In this document: positions 9,049 through 17,896 of the stretch, piece after piece
How positions within the stretch are numbered: the first letter of the stretch is position 1
Layout of the letters: every line of letters begins with the position of its first letter
Source: Lachnospiraceae bacterium
GTDB taxonomy: Bacteria > Bacillota > Clostridia > Lachnospirales > Lachnospiraceae
NCBI GenBank assembly: GCA_024698705.1
Contig: JAILQX010000046.1
Coordinates: 62,001 to 126,000 of the forward strand
DNA length: 64,000 bases
Reading direction: 5' to 3'
Made by a program: the position numbers and the translations under genes
Notes under the pieces: generated by a model
The model's input: only the letters and a program-made list of their open reading frames with translations
Told to the model about the DNA's origin: nothing
The model's database searches: none

Positions 9049-10386
9049 ATGAGTAATAAAAAGAGAAAACCGGTCGTTGCGGTAGTCGGAAGACCGAATG
9101 TCGGTAAATCGACGCTGTTCAATGCTCTTGCGGGTGAACGCATTTCCATTGTACAGGATACACCGGGTATTACAAGAGACAGGATCTATGCTGATATAAC
9201 CTGGCTCAACATGACATTTACATTGATCGATACAGGCGGTATCGAGCCGGACAGCAAGGATATAATCTTAAGCCAGATGCGTGAGCAGGCCATGATAGCA
9301 ATGGAAACAGCAGATGTGATCATTTTTCTGGTGGATGTAAAGCAGGGACTTGTAGATGCGGATCTTAAGGTTGCTGATCTTTTAAGAAGAAGCCAAAAAC
9401 CTGTAGTACTTGCCGTCAATAAGGTCGACAGTTTTGAAAAATACGAAAATGACATATATGAGTTCTATAATCTGGGTATAGGCGATCCGATAGCAATCTC
9501 TGCCGCGAACAGGTTGGGGATCGGCGATATGCTAGATGTGGTCACTTCTTATTTTAATAAGATGACTCTCGAGGAAGAGGATGATGACAGACCGAGGATT
9601 GCCGTTATAGGCAAGCCTAATGTCGGTAAATCTTCATTGATCAATAAGCTGATAGGTGAACAGAGACTCATAGTTTCGGATATTGCAGGAACCACAAGGG
9701 ATGCTGTGGATACTGTGGTAAATGCGAACGGCAGGGAATATATATTTATAGATACGGCCGGCCTCAGACGCAAAAAGAACATAAAAGAAGAACTTGAAAA
9801 ATATATGATCGTCAGAACGGTTTCGGCTGTTGAAAGGGCAGATGTTGTCGTTCTCCTTATAGATGCCGTTGACGGCGTAACGGAGCAGGATGCAAAAATA
9901 GCGGGTATTGCCCACGAAAGAGGCAAAGGCTTTATAATCGCAGTCAATAAGTGGGATCTGATAGAAAAGGACAATAACAGTGTAAAGGAATTTTCCGCTA
10001 AGATAAGATCAACATTGAGCTTTATGCCCTATGCCGAGATAATATTTATATCAGTTAAGACAGGACAGCGCGTCCCCAAACTCTTCAATATGATCGATAA
10101 TATCATAGAAAACTGCACTTTAAGGGTTCAGACGGGCGTCCTCAATGAAATAGTAGCGGTCGCGACGGCCATGCAGCAGCCGCCGAGTGACAAGGGAAAG
10201 AAACTCAAGATCTTTTATGTCACACAGGTCGCAGTAAAGCCGCCGACTTTCGTTATATTTGTAAATGATAAGGAACTGATGCATTTTTCCTATACCAGAT
10301 ATATCGAAAACCGCATAAGGGAGACTTTCGGCTTTGCCGGAACACCTTTAAAATTCATCATCAGAGAAAGAAATGAAGAAGGATAG
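9049..10386 (+). CDS. der: Ribosome assembly GTPase Der (EngA)
   Basis: 445 residues, normal length. It has two consecutive GTPase domains: the first P-loop GRPNVGKST (14-22) with DTPGITRDR and NKVD, and the second GKPNVGKSS (about 188-196) with [12 protein letters not shown] and NKWD. The C-terminal KH-like domain (about 355-440) is complete. Der acts in 50S subunit maturation. It sits in the typical order DUF512-der-plsY-gpsA. Confidence 0.98.
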   Translation: MSNKKRKPVVAVVGRPNVGKSTLFNALAGERISIVQDTPGITRDRIYADITWLNMTFTLIDTGGIEPDSKDIILSQMREQAMIAMETADVIIFLVDVKQGLVDADLKVADLLRRSQKPVVLAVNKVDSFEKYENDIYEFYNLGIGDPIAISAANRLGIGDMLDVVTSYFNKMTLEEEDDDRPRIAVIGKPNVGKSSLINKLIGEQRLIVSDIAGTTRDAVDTVVNANGREYIFIDTAGLRRKKNIKEELEKYMIVRTVSAVERADVVVLLIDAVDGVTEQDAKIAGIAHERGKGFIIAVNKWDLIEKDNNSVKEFSAKIRSTLSFMPYAEIIFISVKTGQRVPKLFNMIDNIIENCTLRVQTGVLNEIVAVATAMQQPPSDKGKKLKIFYVTQVAVKPPTFVIFVNDKELMHFSYTRYIENRIRETFGFAGTPLKFIIRERNEEG

Positions 10387-10388
10387 AA

Positions 10389-11081
10389 ATGTACAGGTTA
10401 TATTGTTTACTTATAGGTTATGCCTTCGGTCTTATCCAGACAGCATATATATATGGCAAAATAAAAGGCGTTGATATCAGAAAAGTGGGCAGCGGAAATG
10501 CCGGCAGCACCAACACCCTCAGGGTTTTCGGTACCAAGGCCGGATTCATGGTACTTTTCGGCGATATATTCAAGACAATGGCGGCCATATGGATAGTAAG
10601 ACTCACATTCGGAAGGATGTATCCGGATATACTCTGCCTTCTGATATTCTACACTGCCACAGGCGTCATACTGGGCCACAACTTTCCTTTTTATCTTAAT
10701 TTTAAGGGAGGTAAGGGTATAGCGGCTACAGCAGGATTCATGCTGTCGGTCAACACACCATGGCTTTTTGGAGTGATGTTCACATGGTTCTGCATTGTAT
10801 TTTTGAGCACTCATTATATCTCACTCGGAAGTATAACGGTCTATATAGTTTTCTTTGTTGAAACGATCATACTCGGCAATATGGGTATACTTGGCAATAT
10901 GAGCCCTGCAGAACTCACTGAGCTGTACATACTTGCATTTTTCCTAATGGCGCTTGCAATATGGCAACACAGGGGAAATATAAAGAAGCTCATAAACGGT
11001 GTTGAGAATAAAACCTACCTTACAAAAAAAGGCAAGGAAAAATATATGGCGTCCAAAGAAACGGACAGCGAAAAGGAATAA
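10389..11081 (+). CDS. plsY: Glycerol-3-phosphate acyltransferase PlsY
   Basis: 230 residues with five to six membrane helices. The three PlsY motifs are visible: GSGNAGSTNTLR (34-45), GHNFPFYLNFKGGKGIA, and the late conserved region near AIWQHRGNIKKLI. It transfers acyl from acyl-phosphate to glycerol 3-phosphate, the first step of phospholipid synthesis. The C-terminal charged tail (about 205-230) is longer than in Bacillus PlsY. It starts 2 bp after der and precedes gpsA, which makes its substrate. Confidence 0.96.
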   Translation: MYRLYCLLIGYAFGLIQTAYIYGKIKGVDIRKVGSGNAGSTNTLRVFGTKAGFMVLFGDIFKTMAAIWIVRLTFGRMYPDILCLLIFYTATGVILGHNFPFYLNFKGGKGIAATAGFMLSVNTPWLFGVMFTWFCIVFLSTHYISLGSITVYIVFFVETIILGNMGILGNMSPAELTELYILAFFLMALAIWQHRGNIKKLINGVENKTYLTKKGKEKYMASKETDSEKE

Positions 11082-11139
11082 ATAAGGCAGTGTAAAGTGT
11101 TCGGTGAAAACTTTACGCTACATAACGGAGGTATTTTGT

Positions 11140-12153
11140 ATGGAAAGAATCGCTGTATTGGGAGCAGGAAGCTGGGGTATCGCGCTTGCTCAGCTTTTAG
11201 CCAATAACGGACATGAGGTTACGGTCTGGTCCGTTATAGAAGATGAGATAAAGATGCTTAAGGAAAAACATGAGCATGTTGATAAGCTTCCGGGAGTGAA
11301 GCTTAACGATTCTCTCGAATATACGACTGATCTTAAGGCCGCAATGGAAGGCAAAAAAGTTCTTGTACTTGCCGTTCCGAGCCCCTTTACCAGAAGCACG
11401 GCACGTTCCATGAAGGAATTTTATAATAAGGATCAGATAATCGTAAATGTGGCAAAAGGTATAGAGGAAAGTTCGCTTCTTACACTTTCCGCTGTCATAG
11501 AACAGGAGATAGAAGGCAGTAACGTATGTGTTCTTTCCGGACCGAGTCATGCCGAAGAGGTCGGAAGAGGACTTCCGACGACCGTTGTTGTGGGAGCTAA
11601 AAAGAAAAACGATGCGGTATTCTTACAGAATCTGTTCATGAGTGAAGTCTTCAGGGTTTATACAAGCCCCGATATACTGGGTATTGAATTGGGGGCAGCA
11701 CTTAAGAACGTTGTAGCGCTTGCGGCAGGTATTGCCGACGGCCTTGGTTACGGTGACAATACAAAAGCGGCTCTTATAACAAGAGGTATTACGGAGATTG
11801 CAAGACTCGGAACGGCCATGGGAGGAAAATTTGAAACCTTCTGCGGACTTACGGGTATAGGAGATCTTATAGTTACATGCGCCAGCATGCATTCAAGAAA
11901 CAGACGTGCCGGAATACTCATAGGCCAGGGAAAGACATATGAAGAAGCCATGGCTGAAGTAAAGATGGTCGTTGAAGGAGTTTATTCTGCAAAGGCTGCG
12001 ATTGGTCTTGCGGAAAAATACGGTATCAAGCTTCCGATAATCGAGCAGGTAAATCATATATTGTTTGACGGTATGCCCGCAAAGGAAGCTATGTTTAATC
12101 TGATGCTCAGGGACAAGAAACTGGAGCATCCGGATATCGAATGGGAGGAATAA
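11140..12153 (+). CDS. gpsA: NAD(P)H-dependent glycerol-3-phosphate dehydrogenase
   Basis: About 337 residues from the ATG at 11140, chosen because GGAGG sits 9 bp upstream; the upstream in-frame GTG at 11104 has no such site. The Rossmann motif GAGSWGIALAQLL begins near residue 7. The substrate region includes VAKGIE, SGPSHAEEV, and LGAALKNVVALAAGIADGLGYGDNTKAAL with the catalytic Lys. It supplies sn-glycerol 3-phosphate to PlsY encoded just upstream. The next gene starts immediately after its stop codon. Confidence 0.97.
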   Translation: MERIAVLGAGSWGIALAQLLANNGHEVTVWSVIEDEIKMLKEKHEHVDKLPGVKLNDSLEYTTDLKAAMEGKKVLVLAVPSPFTRSTARSMKEFYNKDQIIVNVAKGIEESSLLTLSAVIEQEIEGSNVCVLSGPSHAEEVGRGLPTTVVVGAKKKNDAVFLQNLFMSEVFRVYTSPDILGIELGAALKNVVALAAGIADGLGYGDNTKAALITRGITEIARLGTAMGGKFETFCGLTGIGDLIVTCASMHSRNRRAGILIGQGKTYEEAMAEVKMVVEGVYSAKAAIGLAEKYGIKLPIIEQVNHILFDGMPAKEAMFNLMLRDKKLEHPDIEWEE

Positions 12154-12972
12154 ATGGATATTTCTAGTACCGATTTTAACGGAACCGGTTATGTGGCGAG
12201 CGAACAGCTCTTAAGTGCGGTAAATGTAGCTGTTACGCTTCAAAAGCCGCTTCTTATAAAAGGAGAGCCCGGAACGGGCAAGACAATGCTTGCGGATGCT
12301 GTCGCAAGATCACTCGGAAAGAAGCTTATAATCTGGAACATCAAATCAACATCAAAGGCCCAGGAAGGCCTTTATATGTACGATACCATCCAGAGGCTTT
12401 ATGACGGTCAGTTCGGAGAAGAAGGCGTTGATGATATAGCTCGTTATATCAAACTCGGCAAGCTCGGAGAAGCATTCAGATCCGATGAACAGGTCATACT
12501 TCTGATAGACGAGATAGATAAGGCTGATCTCGAATTTCCCAATGACCTTTTATGGGAACTCGATCAGATGGAATTTTATATCCATGAGACAAAGGAAACG
12601 GTCAGAGCAAAACACAGACCGATAGTGATAATAACTTCGAATGCAGAGAAGGAACTCCCTGATGCATTCTTAAGAAGATGTATCTTTCATTATATTGATT
12701 TCCCGGATCCCGAACTCATGGAAGAGATTGTGAGAGTACATCTGCCCGATATAGAAGATAATCTTTTGAAACAGGCATTTGAAGTATTTTATGATATCAG
12801 GGCAATGAAGGATGTCAGAAAAAAACCTTCGACAAGCGAACTGATCGACTGGCTTAATGTACTGCAGCTCGGAGGGATACCGGCAGATGAGATCAGGAAA
12901 AAACTTCCTTTTGTCGGAGTCATCATAAAAAAGGATGAAGACCTGGAAGTTGTTAAGCAGAAAATGGTCTGA
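12154..12972 (+). CDS. MoxR-family AAA+ ATPase
   Basis: 272 residues. Walker A GEPGTGKT (37-44), Walker B LLIDEIDKAD, sensor 1 IVIITSNAEKELPDAFLRRC with the arginine finger, in the order found in MoxR proteins. MoxR ATPases act as chaperone-like remodelers with VWA-domain partners, and a VWA gene follows after 21 bp. The start directly abuts the gpsA stop, so it is translated from the same mRNA. The client is unknown. Confidence 0.93.
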   Translation: MDISSTDFNGTGYVASEQLLSAVNVAVTLQKPLLIKGEPGTGKTMLADAVARSLGKKLIIWNIKSTSKAQEGLYMYDTIQRLYDGQFGEEGVDDIARYIKLGKLGEAFRSDEQVILLIDEIDKADLEFPNDLLWELDQMEFYIHETKETVRAKHRPIVIITSNAEKELPDAFLRRCIFHYIDFPDPELMEEIVRVHLPDIEDNLLKQAFEVFYDIRAMKDVRKKPSTSELIDWLNVLQLGGIPADEIRKKLPFVGVIIKKDEDLEVVKQKMV

Positions 12973-12993
12973 TTATACTACGAGGATATTTAT

Positions 12994-14196
12994 TTGTTTA
13001 CCAAATTCTTTTATGATCTGAGAGAAGCCGGCTTGAAAGTGACATTTGCGGAGTTCCTTACATTGCAGGAGGCGCTTGATAAAGGACTTGCCAACAATTC
13101 ACTTACGGATTTTTATTATCTGAGCAGGATGATCCTGGTCAAAAGCGAAACTGAATATGATAAGTTCGACATGGTCTTTGACAGCAATTTTAAGGGAGCT
13201 CATTATGAACCGGAAGTCGGAGCAAATATGCTGAAATGGCTGGATAAATCCGAACTGGAGGAATTCATCGCGGAAACCGAAAGAAGATGGCTCAATCAGA
13301 TGGAAGACCTACAGATAGATAAGGATGACGTCGAAGAGAAGTTCAAGGCCAGACTTAAGGATCAGGACAGTGAGCACAACGGAGGCTCACACTGGATAGG
13401 TACCATGGGTAAGACAAGCTTCGGAAACACCGGCGGAAATGTCGGCGGAGTGAGAGTCGGAGGAAAGACCGGATACCAGTCTGCATTTGCCGTGATCGGA
13501 GCCAAGAAATACAGGGATTTCAGAGATGACAGGATAATAGACAACAGGCAGTTCATGCAGGCACTCAGGAAATTGAGATCGTTTTCGGCAAGACTGGATG
13601 TTCCGAAGACCGAGCTTGATATAGACGGTACAATCAACAAGACATGCAATAACGGCGGAATGCTTGAGATAGTCATGGAGAAGCCGAGAAAGAATACCGT
13701 GAAGCTTTTAATGCTCATGGACAGCGGCGGCACCATGATACCTTATTCGGGACTTATGAATGAGCTGTTCCAGTCGGTAACAAAATCCAATCATTATAAG
13801 GATATCAAGGTTTATTATTTTCATAACTGTATCTACAGTAAGTTATATAATACGCCTGAATGCGAAAACGGTGACTGGATCGATACGGAATGGATATTTA
13901 AGAATCTGAGCAGCGATTACAAGGTCATAATAGTCGGTGATGCTGCAATGGCACCTGAAGAGCTGTACAGCGATTCGGGCAACTACAGAGGTCCCAACGG
14001 CGGATTGAGCGGATGGGAGTGGCTTCTTCTGATGAAGAGGCATTACAAGAGGATAGTATGGATGAATCCCAAAATGGCAGTGGGACACGCTCCGTGGAGA
14101 GAAGCGGAAACCGCGGTAAAGACTATATTTCCGATGTACAGACTGACGGTAGACGGATTAAACAGAGCCATGACATGGCTTATGACCGGAAAATAA
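12994..14196 (+). CDS. CoxE-like VWA-domain protein, partner of MoxR ATPase
   Basis: 400 residues from a TTG start that has CGAGGAT upstream; no ATG fits. The N-terminal half is helical and acidic, with a Gly-rich linker (about 125-165, GGNVGGVRVGG). The VWA-like domain begins near 228 with LLMLMDSGGTM, a variant MIDAS (D-S-G-G-T where the classic pattern is DxSxS) as seen in CoxE-like proteins. Late motifs are IIVGDAAMAPEEL and WMNPK. It is probably the MoxR partner in assembly or activation of a complex that cannot be named. Confidence 0.87.
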   Translation: MFTKFFYDLREAGLKVTFAEFLTLQEALDKGLANNSLTDFYYLSRMILVKSETEYDKFDMVFDSNFKGAHYEPEVGANMLKWLDKSELEEFIAETERRWLNQMEDLQIDKDDVEEKFKARLKDQDSEHNGGSHWIGTMGKTSFGNTGGNVGGVRVGGKTGYQSAFAVIGAKKYRDFRDDRIIDNRQFMQALRKLRSFSARLDVPKTELDIDGTINKTCNNGGMLEIVMEKPRKNTVKLLMLMDSGGTMIPYSGLMNELFQSVTKSNHYKDIKVYYFHNCIYSKLYNTPECENGDWIDTEWIFKNLSSDYKVIIVGDAAMAPEELYSDSGNYRGPNGGLSGWEWLLLMKRHYKRIVWMNPKMAVGHAPWREAETAVKTIFPMYRLTVDGLNRAMTWLMTGK

Positions 14197-14219
14197 TAAA
14201 ACAGAAAGTGGTGTGAAAA

Positions 14220-15449
14220 ATGGGTGTTTTTGAAGAATTACAGGCAAGAGGACTGCTTGCCCAGCTTACTAACGAAGACAAGATAAGAGAACTTGTAAAT
14301 GAAGGAAAGGCAGTATTTTACATAGGCTTCGATCCTACGGCCGACAGCCTTCATATCGGGCATTTCATGGCCCTCTGTCTTATGAAGAGACTGCAGATGG
14401 CGGGTAATAAGCCTATAGCTCTTCTTGGCGGCGGAACAGCAATGATCGGCGATCCCTCGGGAAAGACCGACATGAGAAAGATGCTCACAAAGGAAGAGAT
14501 AGATCATAATATCGAATGCTTTAAGAAACAGATGAGCAGATTCATAGATTTCTCGGACGGTAAGGCATTGCTCGTCAATAATGCGGACTGGCTGCTCAAA
14601 CTTAATTATGTTGATGTGTTAAGAGAAGCCGGACCTTATTTCTCGGTCACAAACATGCTCCGTGCGGAATGCTTTAAACAGCGTATGGAAAGGGATGGAG
14701 GACTGACCTTCCTTGAGTTCAACTACATGATAATGCAAAGCTATGATTTCCTGGAGCTGTACAGAAAATACGGATGTAATCTGCAGTTTGGCGGTGACGA
14801 TCAGTGGAGCAATATGCTTGGCGGAAGAGAACTCATCAGAAAGAAACTCGGCAAGGATGATGCCGAAGCCATGACTCAGGTATTGCTGCTCAATTCTGAA
14901 GGCAAGAAGATGGGTAAGACGGTGAGTGGTGCGGTATGGCTCGATCCCGATAAAACATCGCCTTATGATTTCTACCAGTACTGGAGAAACGTTGATGATG
15001 CAGATGTACTCAAATGCTTGAGAATGCTTACTTTCCTCCCGCTTGAGCAGATCGATGAAATGGATAAGTGGGAAGGAGCACAGCTTAATCAGGCAAAAGA
15101 GATACTTGCTTTTGAGTTAACAAAGCTTGTACACGGTGAAGAAGAAGCAAATAAGGCACAGAATGCCGCAAGAGCGATCTTCTCCGGAGCGGATTCGGCT
15201 GACATGCCCACGGTTAAGATAACAGAAGATATGATGAGAGACGGAAAGATAGATATTCTCGGAATACTTGTCGAAGCAGGGCTCTGCGCATCAAGAAGTG
15301 AGGCAAGACGTGCAGTCGAACAGGGCGGAGTAAGCGTAAACGACAGCAAGATAACGGACGTAAAAACACTCTACGGAACCGATGATCTTAAGGGCGAAGG
15401 GCTTGTTGTCAGAAGAGGAAAAAAGAATTTTAAGAAAGTATTAATGTAA
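14220..15449 (+). CDS. tyrS: Tyrosyl-tRNA synthetase
   Basis: 409 residues, class I synthetase. HIGH motif at 45-48 (SLHIGHFM), tyrosine-binding region GGDDQWSNMLGGRE, KMSKS variant KKMGKTVSG, and a C-terminal S4 RNA-binding domain (about 340-405, ASRSEARRAVEQGGVSVN). It charges tRNA-Tyr. Only 23 bp separate it from the VWA gene, so there is no room for a T-box leader directly upstream. Confidence 0.98.
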   Translation: MGVFEELQARGLLAQLTNEDKIRELVNEGKAVFYIGFDPTADSLHIGHFMALCLMKRLQMAGNKPIALLGGGTAMIGDPSGKTDMRKMLTKEEIDHNIECFKKQMSRFIDFSDGKALLVNNADWLLKLNYVDVLREAGPYFSVTNMLRAECFKQRMERDGGLTFLEFNYMIMQSYDFLELYRKYGCNLQFGGDDQWSNMLGGRELIRKKLGKDDAEAMTQVLLLNSEGKKMGKTVSGAVWLDPDKTSPYDFYQYWRNVDDADVLKCLRMLTFLPLEQIDEMDKWEGAQLNQAKEILAFELTKLVHGEEEANKAQNAARAIFSGADSADMPTVKITEDMMRDGKIDILGILVEAGLCASRSEARRAVEQGGVSVNDSKITDVKTLYGTDDLKGEGLVVRRGKKNFKKVLM

Positions 15450-15755
15450 TAGGAAAAAAGTACCAGATGGGTAACATAATTCTTAAGAAATATTAAGATG
15501 CTTTAAGGTTGCATTTATTCTAATTAAGAAAGATTCGTTATAAGATGGAGTCAGAAAGAAAAGAAATTCTTCATCCGAGAGAATCAATAGTTATTCATCT
15601 TGCAATATTTATAAATCGTCAGTTTTAACGTATTGGGATCCCTACCCGGTATTGTATGATACAAATACGTTAGAACTGACGGTTTATTTTTACGCATTTT
15701 TGTATATTCTGACGTTTATTTAAAAGTCGAAGATGTTAATTTTTTTATTTATCAC
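15450..15755. other. Gene-free stretch between tyrS and the DUF3048 promoter
   Basis: About 300 bp without a convincing ORF. AT-rich, with several TTAAG-type repeats near 15480-15540, then a strong stem-loop at 15617-15681. A promoter for the next gene lies at its right end. It may hold only a long tyrS 3' untranslated region, or a small RNA ending at the stem-loop. Confidence 0.5.
15617..15691 (+). terminator. Long stem-loop with T-rich tail: tyrS terminator or end of a structured RNA
   Basis: Arms 15617-15634 and 15664-15681 pair over 18 bp with a single G-U pair. The 29-nt loop contains GGG/CCC and TTGTA/TACAA inverted repeats, so it could fold further. GGTTTATTTTT follows. The stem is longer and the loop larger than in the other terminators here. 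Confidence 0.65.
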
Positions 15756-15784
15756 TTGTTTTATCATGATATTTTGGATATACT
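15756..15784 (+). promoter_or_regulatory. Putative sigma-A promoter of the DUF3048 lipoprotein gene
   Basis: TTGTTT at 15756-15761, 17-bp spacer, TATACT at 15779-15784. About 49 bp upstream of the start codon. Confidence 0.55.
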
Positions 15785-15832
15785 AGTTTAGTCTGTTAAT
15801 ATATTGGACTGAAAGGGGAAAGTTTTTTAATC

Positions 15833-16954
15833 ATGAAAAGAAAAGTTTTATGTACCATAGTTGTAGCTTTGTGTACTCTTTCTCTTGTTGCCTGCAACAA
15901 GAAGGAAGAACCGACAGTGGATTATGTCCAGCCGGAGATCGAAACGGTTGACAAAACAGAGCCGGAAGTTACCGAAGCTGTAGTTGAAGAGGTGCATCTT
16001 GAGGATGAGCTTCCTGCGGGAATGTATTTTTCGGAGCTTACTCATCTTCCGATCGACGAAAGCTTAAAGGATCAGAGACCCATAGCAGCGATGGTCGACA
16101 ATGAGAAGACGGCACTTCCTCATTTCGGAATGAACGAAGCCGATATCGTATACGAGATCATGAATTCAACACAAAATGACAGGATCACACGTTTCATGGT
16201 CCTTATGAAGGACTGGGGCAGTATCGAGCAGCTCGGAAGTATCCGTTCCACAAGACCGACCAATATCCTTCTTGCAGCCGAGTATAATGCGGTACTCTGC
16301 CACGACGGCGGTCCGTTCTACATCGATGCATATTTCTCAAAGGAGATATTCAAGGATCATTTTTCGGGCATATTCTCACGTGTAGATAACGGTAAAGCAA
16401 GAGAGTTTACCGAATACATCATGCCGGGTGATCTGGATAAGGCATTTAAGAATTCGGGATTTTCACAGACCTATACAAGTTATTATCCGGGGGAGCATTT
16501 TAACTTTGCGGCAAAGGTCGATCCCATTACTCTTGAAAAGGATGAAAACGCCATTAAGGCAACATTTATAGATCTTCCGTTCAAGCATAACGGATCCGAG
16601 CTCAAGTATAATGAAGAGGATATGAAGTATTACTATTCGGAATACGGTGATCCTCATAATGACGGCAAGACCGGCGAGCAGCTCTGCTTCGACAATGTTA
16701 TCATCCAGAACTGTACATTTTCGCAGCTCGACGATCACGGATATCTGATCTACAACGTTATTGATTCCGGAAAGGCAGGTTACTACTGCACACACGGCAA
16801 GGCTATTCCGATCACCTGGGCGAAGGGCGGAGAGGATAACTCGATAACGAGATTCTACGACGGTCAGACCGGTGAAGAGATAAGGATCAATACAGGTAAG
16901 ACTTATATAACGATCATACCTAGTGACAACTGGGATCAGCTGGTTATAGAATAA
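15833..16954 (+). CDS. DUF3048 domain lipoprotein (YerB-like)
   Basis: 373 residues. A signal peptide ends in the lipobox LVAC with Cys at about 21, followed by an acidic linker to about 65. The mature part matches DUF3048: RPIAAMVDNEKTALPHFGMNEADIVYE, then RFMVLMKDW, LGSIRSTRPTNILLAAEY and HDGGPFY, and a C-terminal part ending ITRFYDGQTGEEIRINTGKTYI. The family is exported and tethered to the outer face of the membrane; its function is not established. It has its own promoter and terminator, so it is a single-gene unit. Confidence 0.92.
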   Translation: MKRKVLCTIVVALCTLSLVACNKKEEPTVDYVQPEIETVDKTEPEVTEAVVEEVHLEDELPAGMYFSELTHLPIDESLKDQRPIAAMVDNEKTALPHFGMNEADIVYEIMNSTQNDRITRFMVLMKDWGSIEQLGSIRSTRPTNILLAAEYNAVLCHDGGPFYIDAYFSKEIFKDHFSGIFSRVDNGKAREFTEYIMPGDLDKAFKNSGFSQTYTSYYPGEHFNFAAKVDPITLEKDENAIKATFIDLPFKHNGSELKYNEEDMKYYYSEYGDPHNDGKTGEQLCFDNVIIQNCTFSQLDDHGYLIYNVIDSGKAGYYCTHGKAIPITWAKGGEDNSITRFYDGQTGEEIRINTGKTYITIIPSDNWDQLVIE

Positions 16955-16961
16955 AACTAAT

Positions 16962-17001
16962 AAACTGTCTTTTCGGAGCAATATCCGGGAAGGCAGTTTT
17001 C
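16962..17001 (+). terminator. Terminator of the DUF3048 gene
   Basis: Arms 16962-16977 and 16984-16999 pair over 16 bp with several G-U pairs, loop of 6 nt, ending in TTTTCTTAT. Confidence 0.8.
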
Positions 17002-17016
17002 TTATATCCGGATTTT

Positions 17017-17025
17017 TGGTATAAT
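17017..17025 (+). promoter_or_regulatory. Extended -10 promoter of the purine nucleoside phosphorylase gene
   Basis: TGGTATAAT at 17017-17025, an extended -10 element. The -35 (TTTTCT, 16997) is poor and lies in the preceding terminator tail. Confidence 0.5.
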
Positions 17026-17060
17026 CAACATTGCAAAAAACTTATAAAACGGAGGAACAT

Positions 17061-17885
17061 ATGAACGATATTTATTCAAAACTGATCAAATGTCTTGAAA
17101 GTGTAAGAGCAAAAACCGATTTTGTACCGAAGGTTGCCATAGTCCTCGGTTCGGGACTCGGCGATTATGCAAATGATATACGAGTTGTCTGCGAGATCGA
17201 TTATCATGATATCGAGGGCTTTCCCGTATCGACGGTGCCGGGCCATGCAGGCAAGTTCATATTCGGATATGTGGGTGAAGTTCCCGTTGTATGTATGAAG
17301 GGAAGAGTGCATTATTATGAAGGCTATCCGATAAGCGATGTCGTATTGCCCACAAGACTCATGAAACTTATGGGTGCCGAGATACTTTTCCTTACCAATG
17401 CATCAGGCGGACTTAATCCCGAATTTAATGCAGGTGATTTCATGATGCTCACCGATCATGTCAGTGTATTTGCTCCCAATCCGCTTATTGGAGCAAATAT
17501 TGATGAACTGGGAACAAGATTCCCGGATATGACACATGTTTATGATGAGGATCTAAGAAATATCATTGAAGAGACTGCTAAAGAAAATAATATAAAACTT
17601 CAGAAGGGCGTATATGCACAGCTTACCGGCCCTTCGTTTGAAAGCCCCGCTGAGATTAGGCTGTTACGTACACTCGGAGTTGATGCGGTCGGCATGTCAA
17701 CGGTGGTTGAAGCGATAGTAGCAAATCATATGGGTATGAAGATATGTTGTATCTCATGTGTATGCAACCTTGCCGCAGGAATGACTGAAAATCCTCTTAC
17801 ACACGAAGAAGTTCAGGCTGCGGCAAATGAAGCGGCACCTAAGTTCAAAAAACTACTGACTGAGTCAGTCAAAAGATTTATCTAA
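17061..17885 (+). CDS. punA: Purine-nucleoside phosphorylase
   Basis: About 274 residues from the ATG at 17061, which has GGAGG 5 bp upstream; the in-frame TTG at 17031 lacks one. It has the trimeric PNP features VLGSGLGDYA, VPGHAGKF, MKGRVHYYEGYP, LTNASGGLNPEFNAGDFMMLTDHV, GPSFESPAEIR and VGMSTVVEAIVANHMG. It splits inosine and guanosine by phosphorolysis. The amidohydrolase 11 bp downstream probably works in the same purine/methylthioadenosine salvage route. Confidence 0.95.
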   Translation: MNDIYSKLIKCLESVRAKTDFVPKVAIVLGSGLGDYANDIRVVCEIDYHDIEGFPVSTVPGHAGKFIFGYVGEVPVVCMKGRVHYYEGYPISDVVLPTRLMKLMGAEILFLTNASGGLNPEFNAGDFMMLTDHVSVFAPNPLIGANIDELGTRFPDMTHVYDEDLRNIIEETAKENNIKLQKGVYAQLTGPSFESPAEIRLLRTLGVDAVGMSTVVEAIVANHMGMKICCISCVCNLAAGMTENPLTHEEVQAAANEAAPKFKKLLTESVKRFI

Positions 17886-17896
17886 CGGAGAATAAC

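Noticed and set aside
13362-13736. Long minus-strand open frame inside the VWA gene (and similar ones such as 40689-41144 and 39561-40079).
   Set aside because: They lie opposite well-supported genes, lack ribosome binding sites and have low-complexity translations typical of shadow frames.
12154-14196. MoxR-VWA pair as an anti-phage defence module.
   Set aside because: No effector nuclease, protease or other defence gene is adjacent, and the surroundings are housekeeping genes.
14197-14219. T-box leader upstream of tyrS; trpS and gltX were also examined.
   Set aside because: The gaps before tyrS and gltX are too short, and trpS is preceded only by a tRNA terminator; no AGGGTGGNACCGCG-like T-box sequence was seen.
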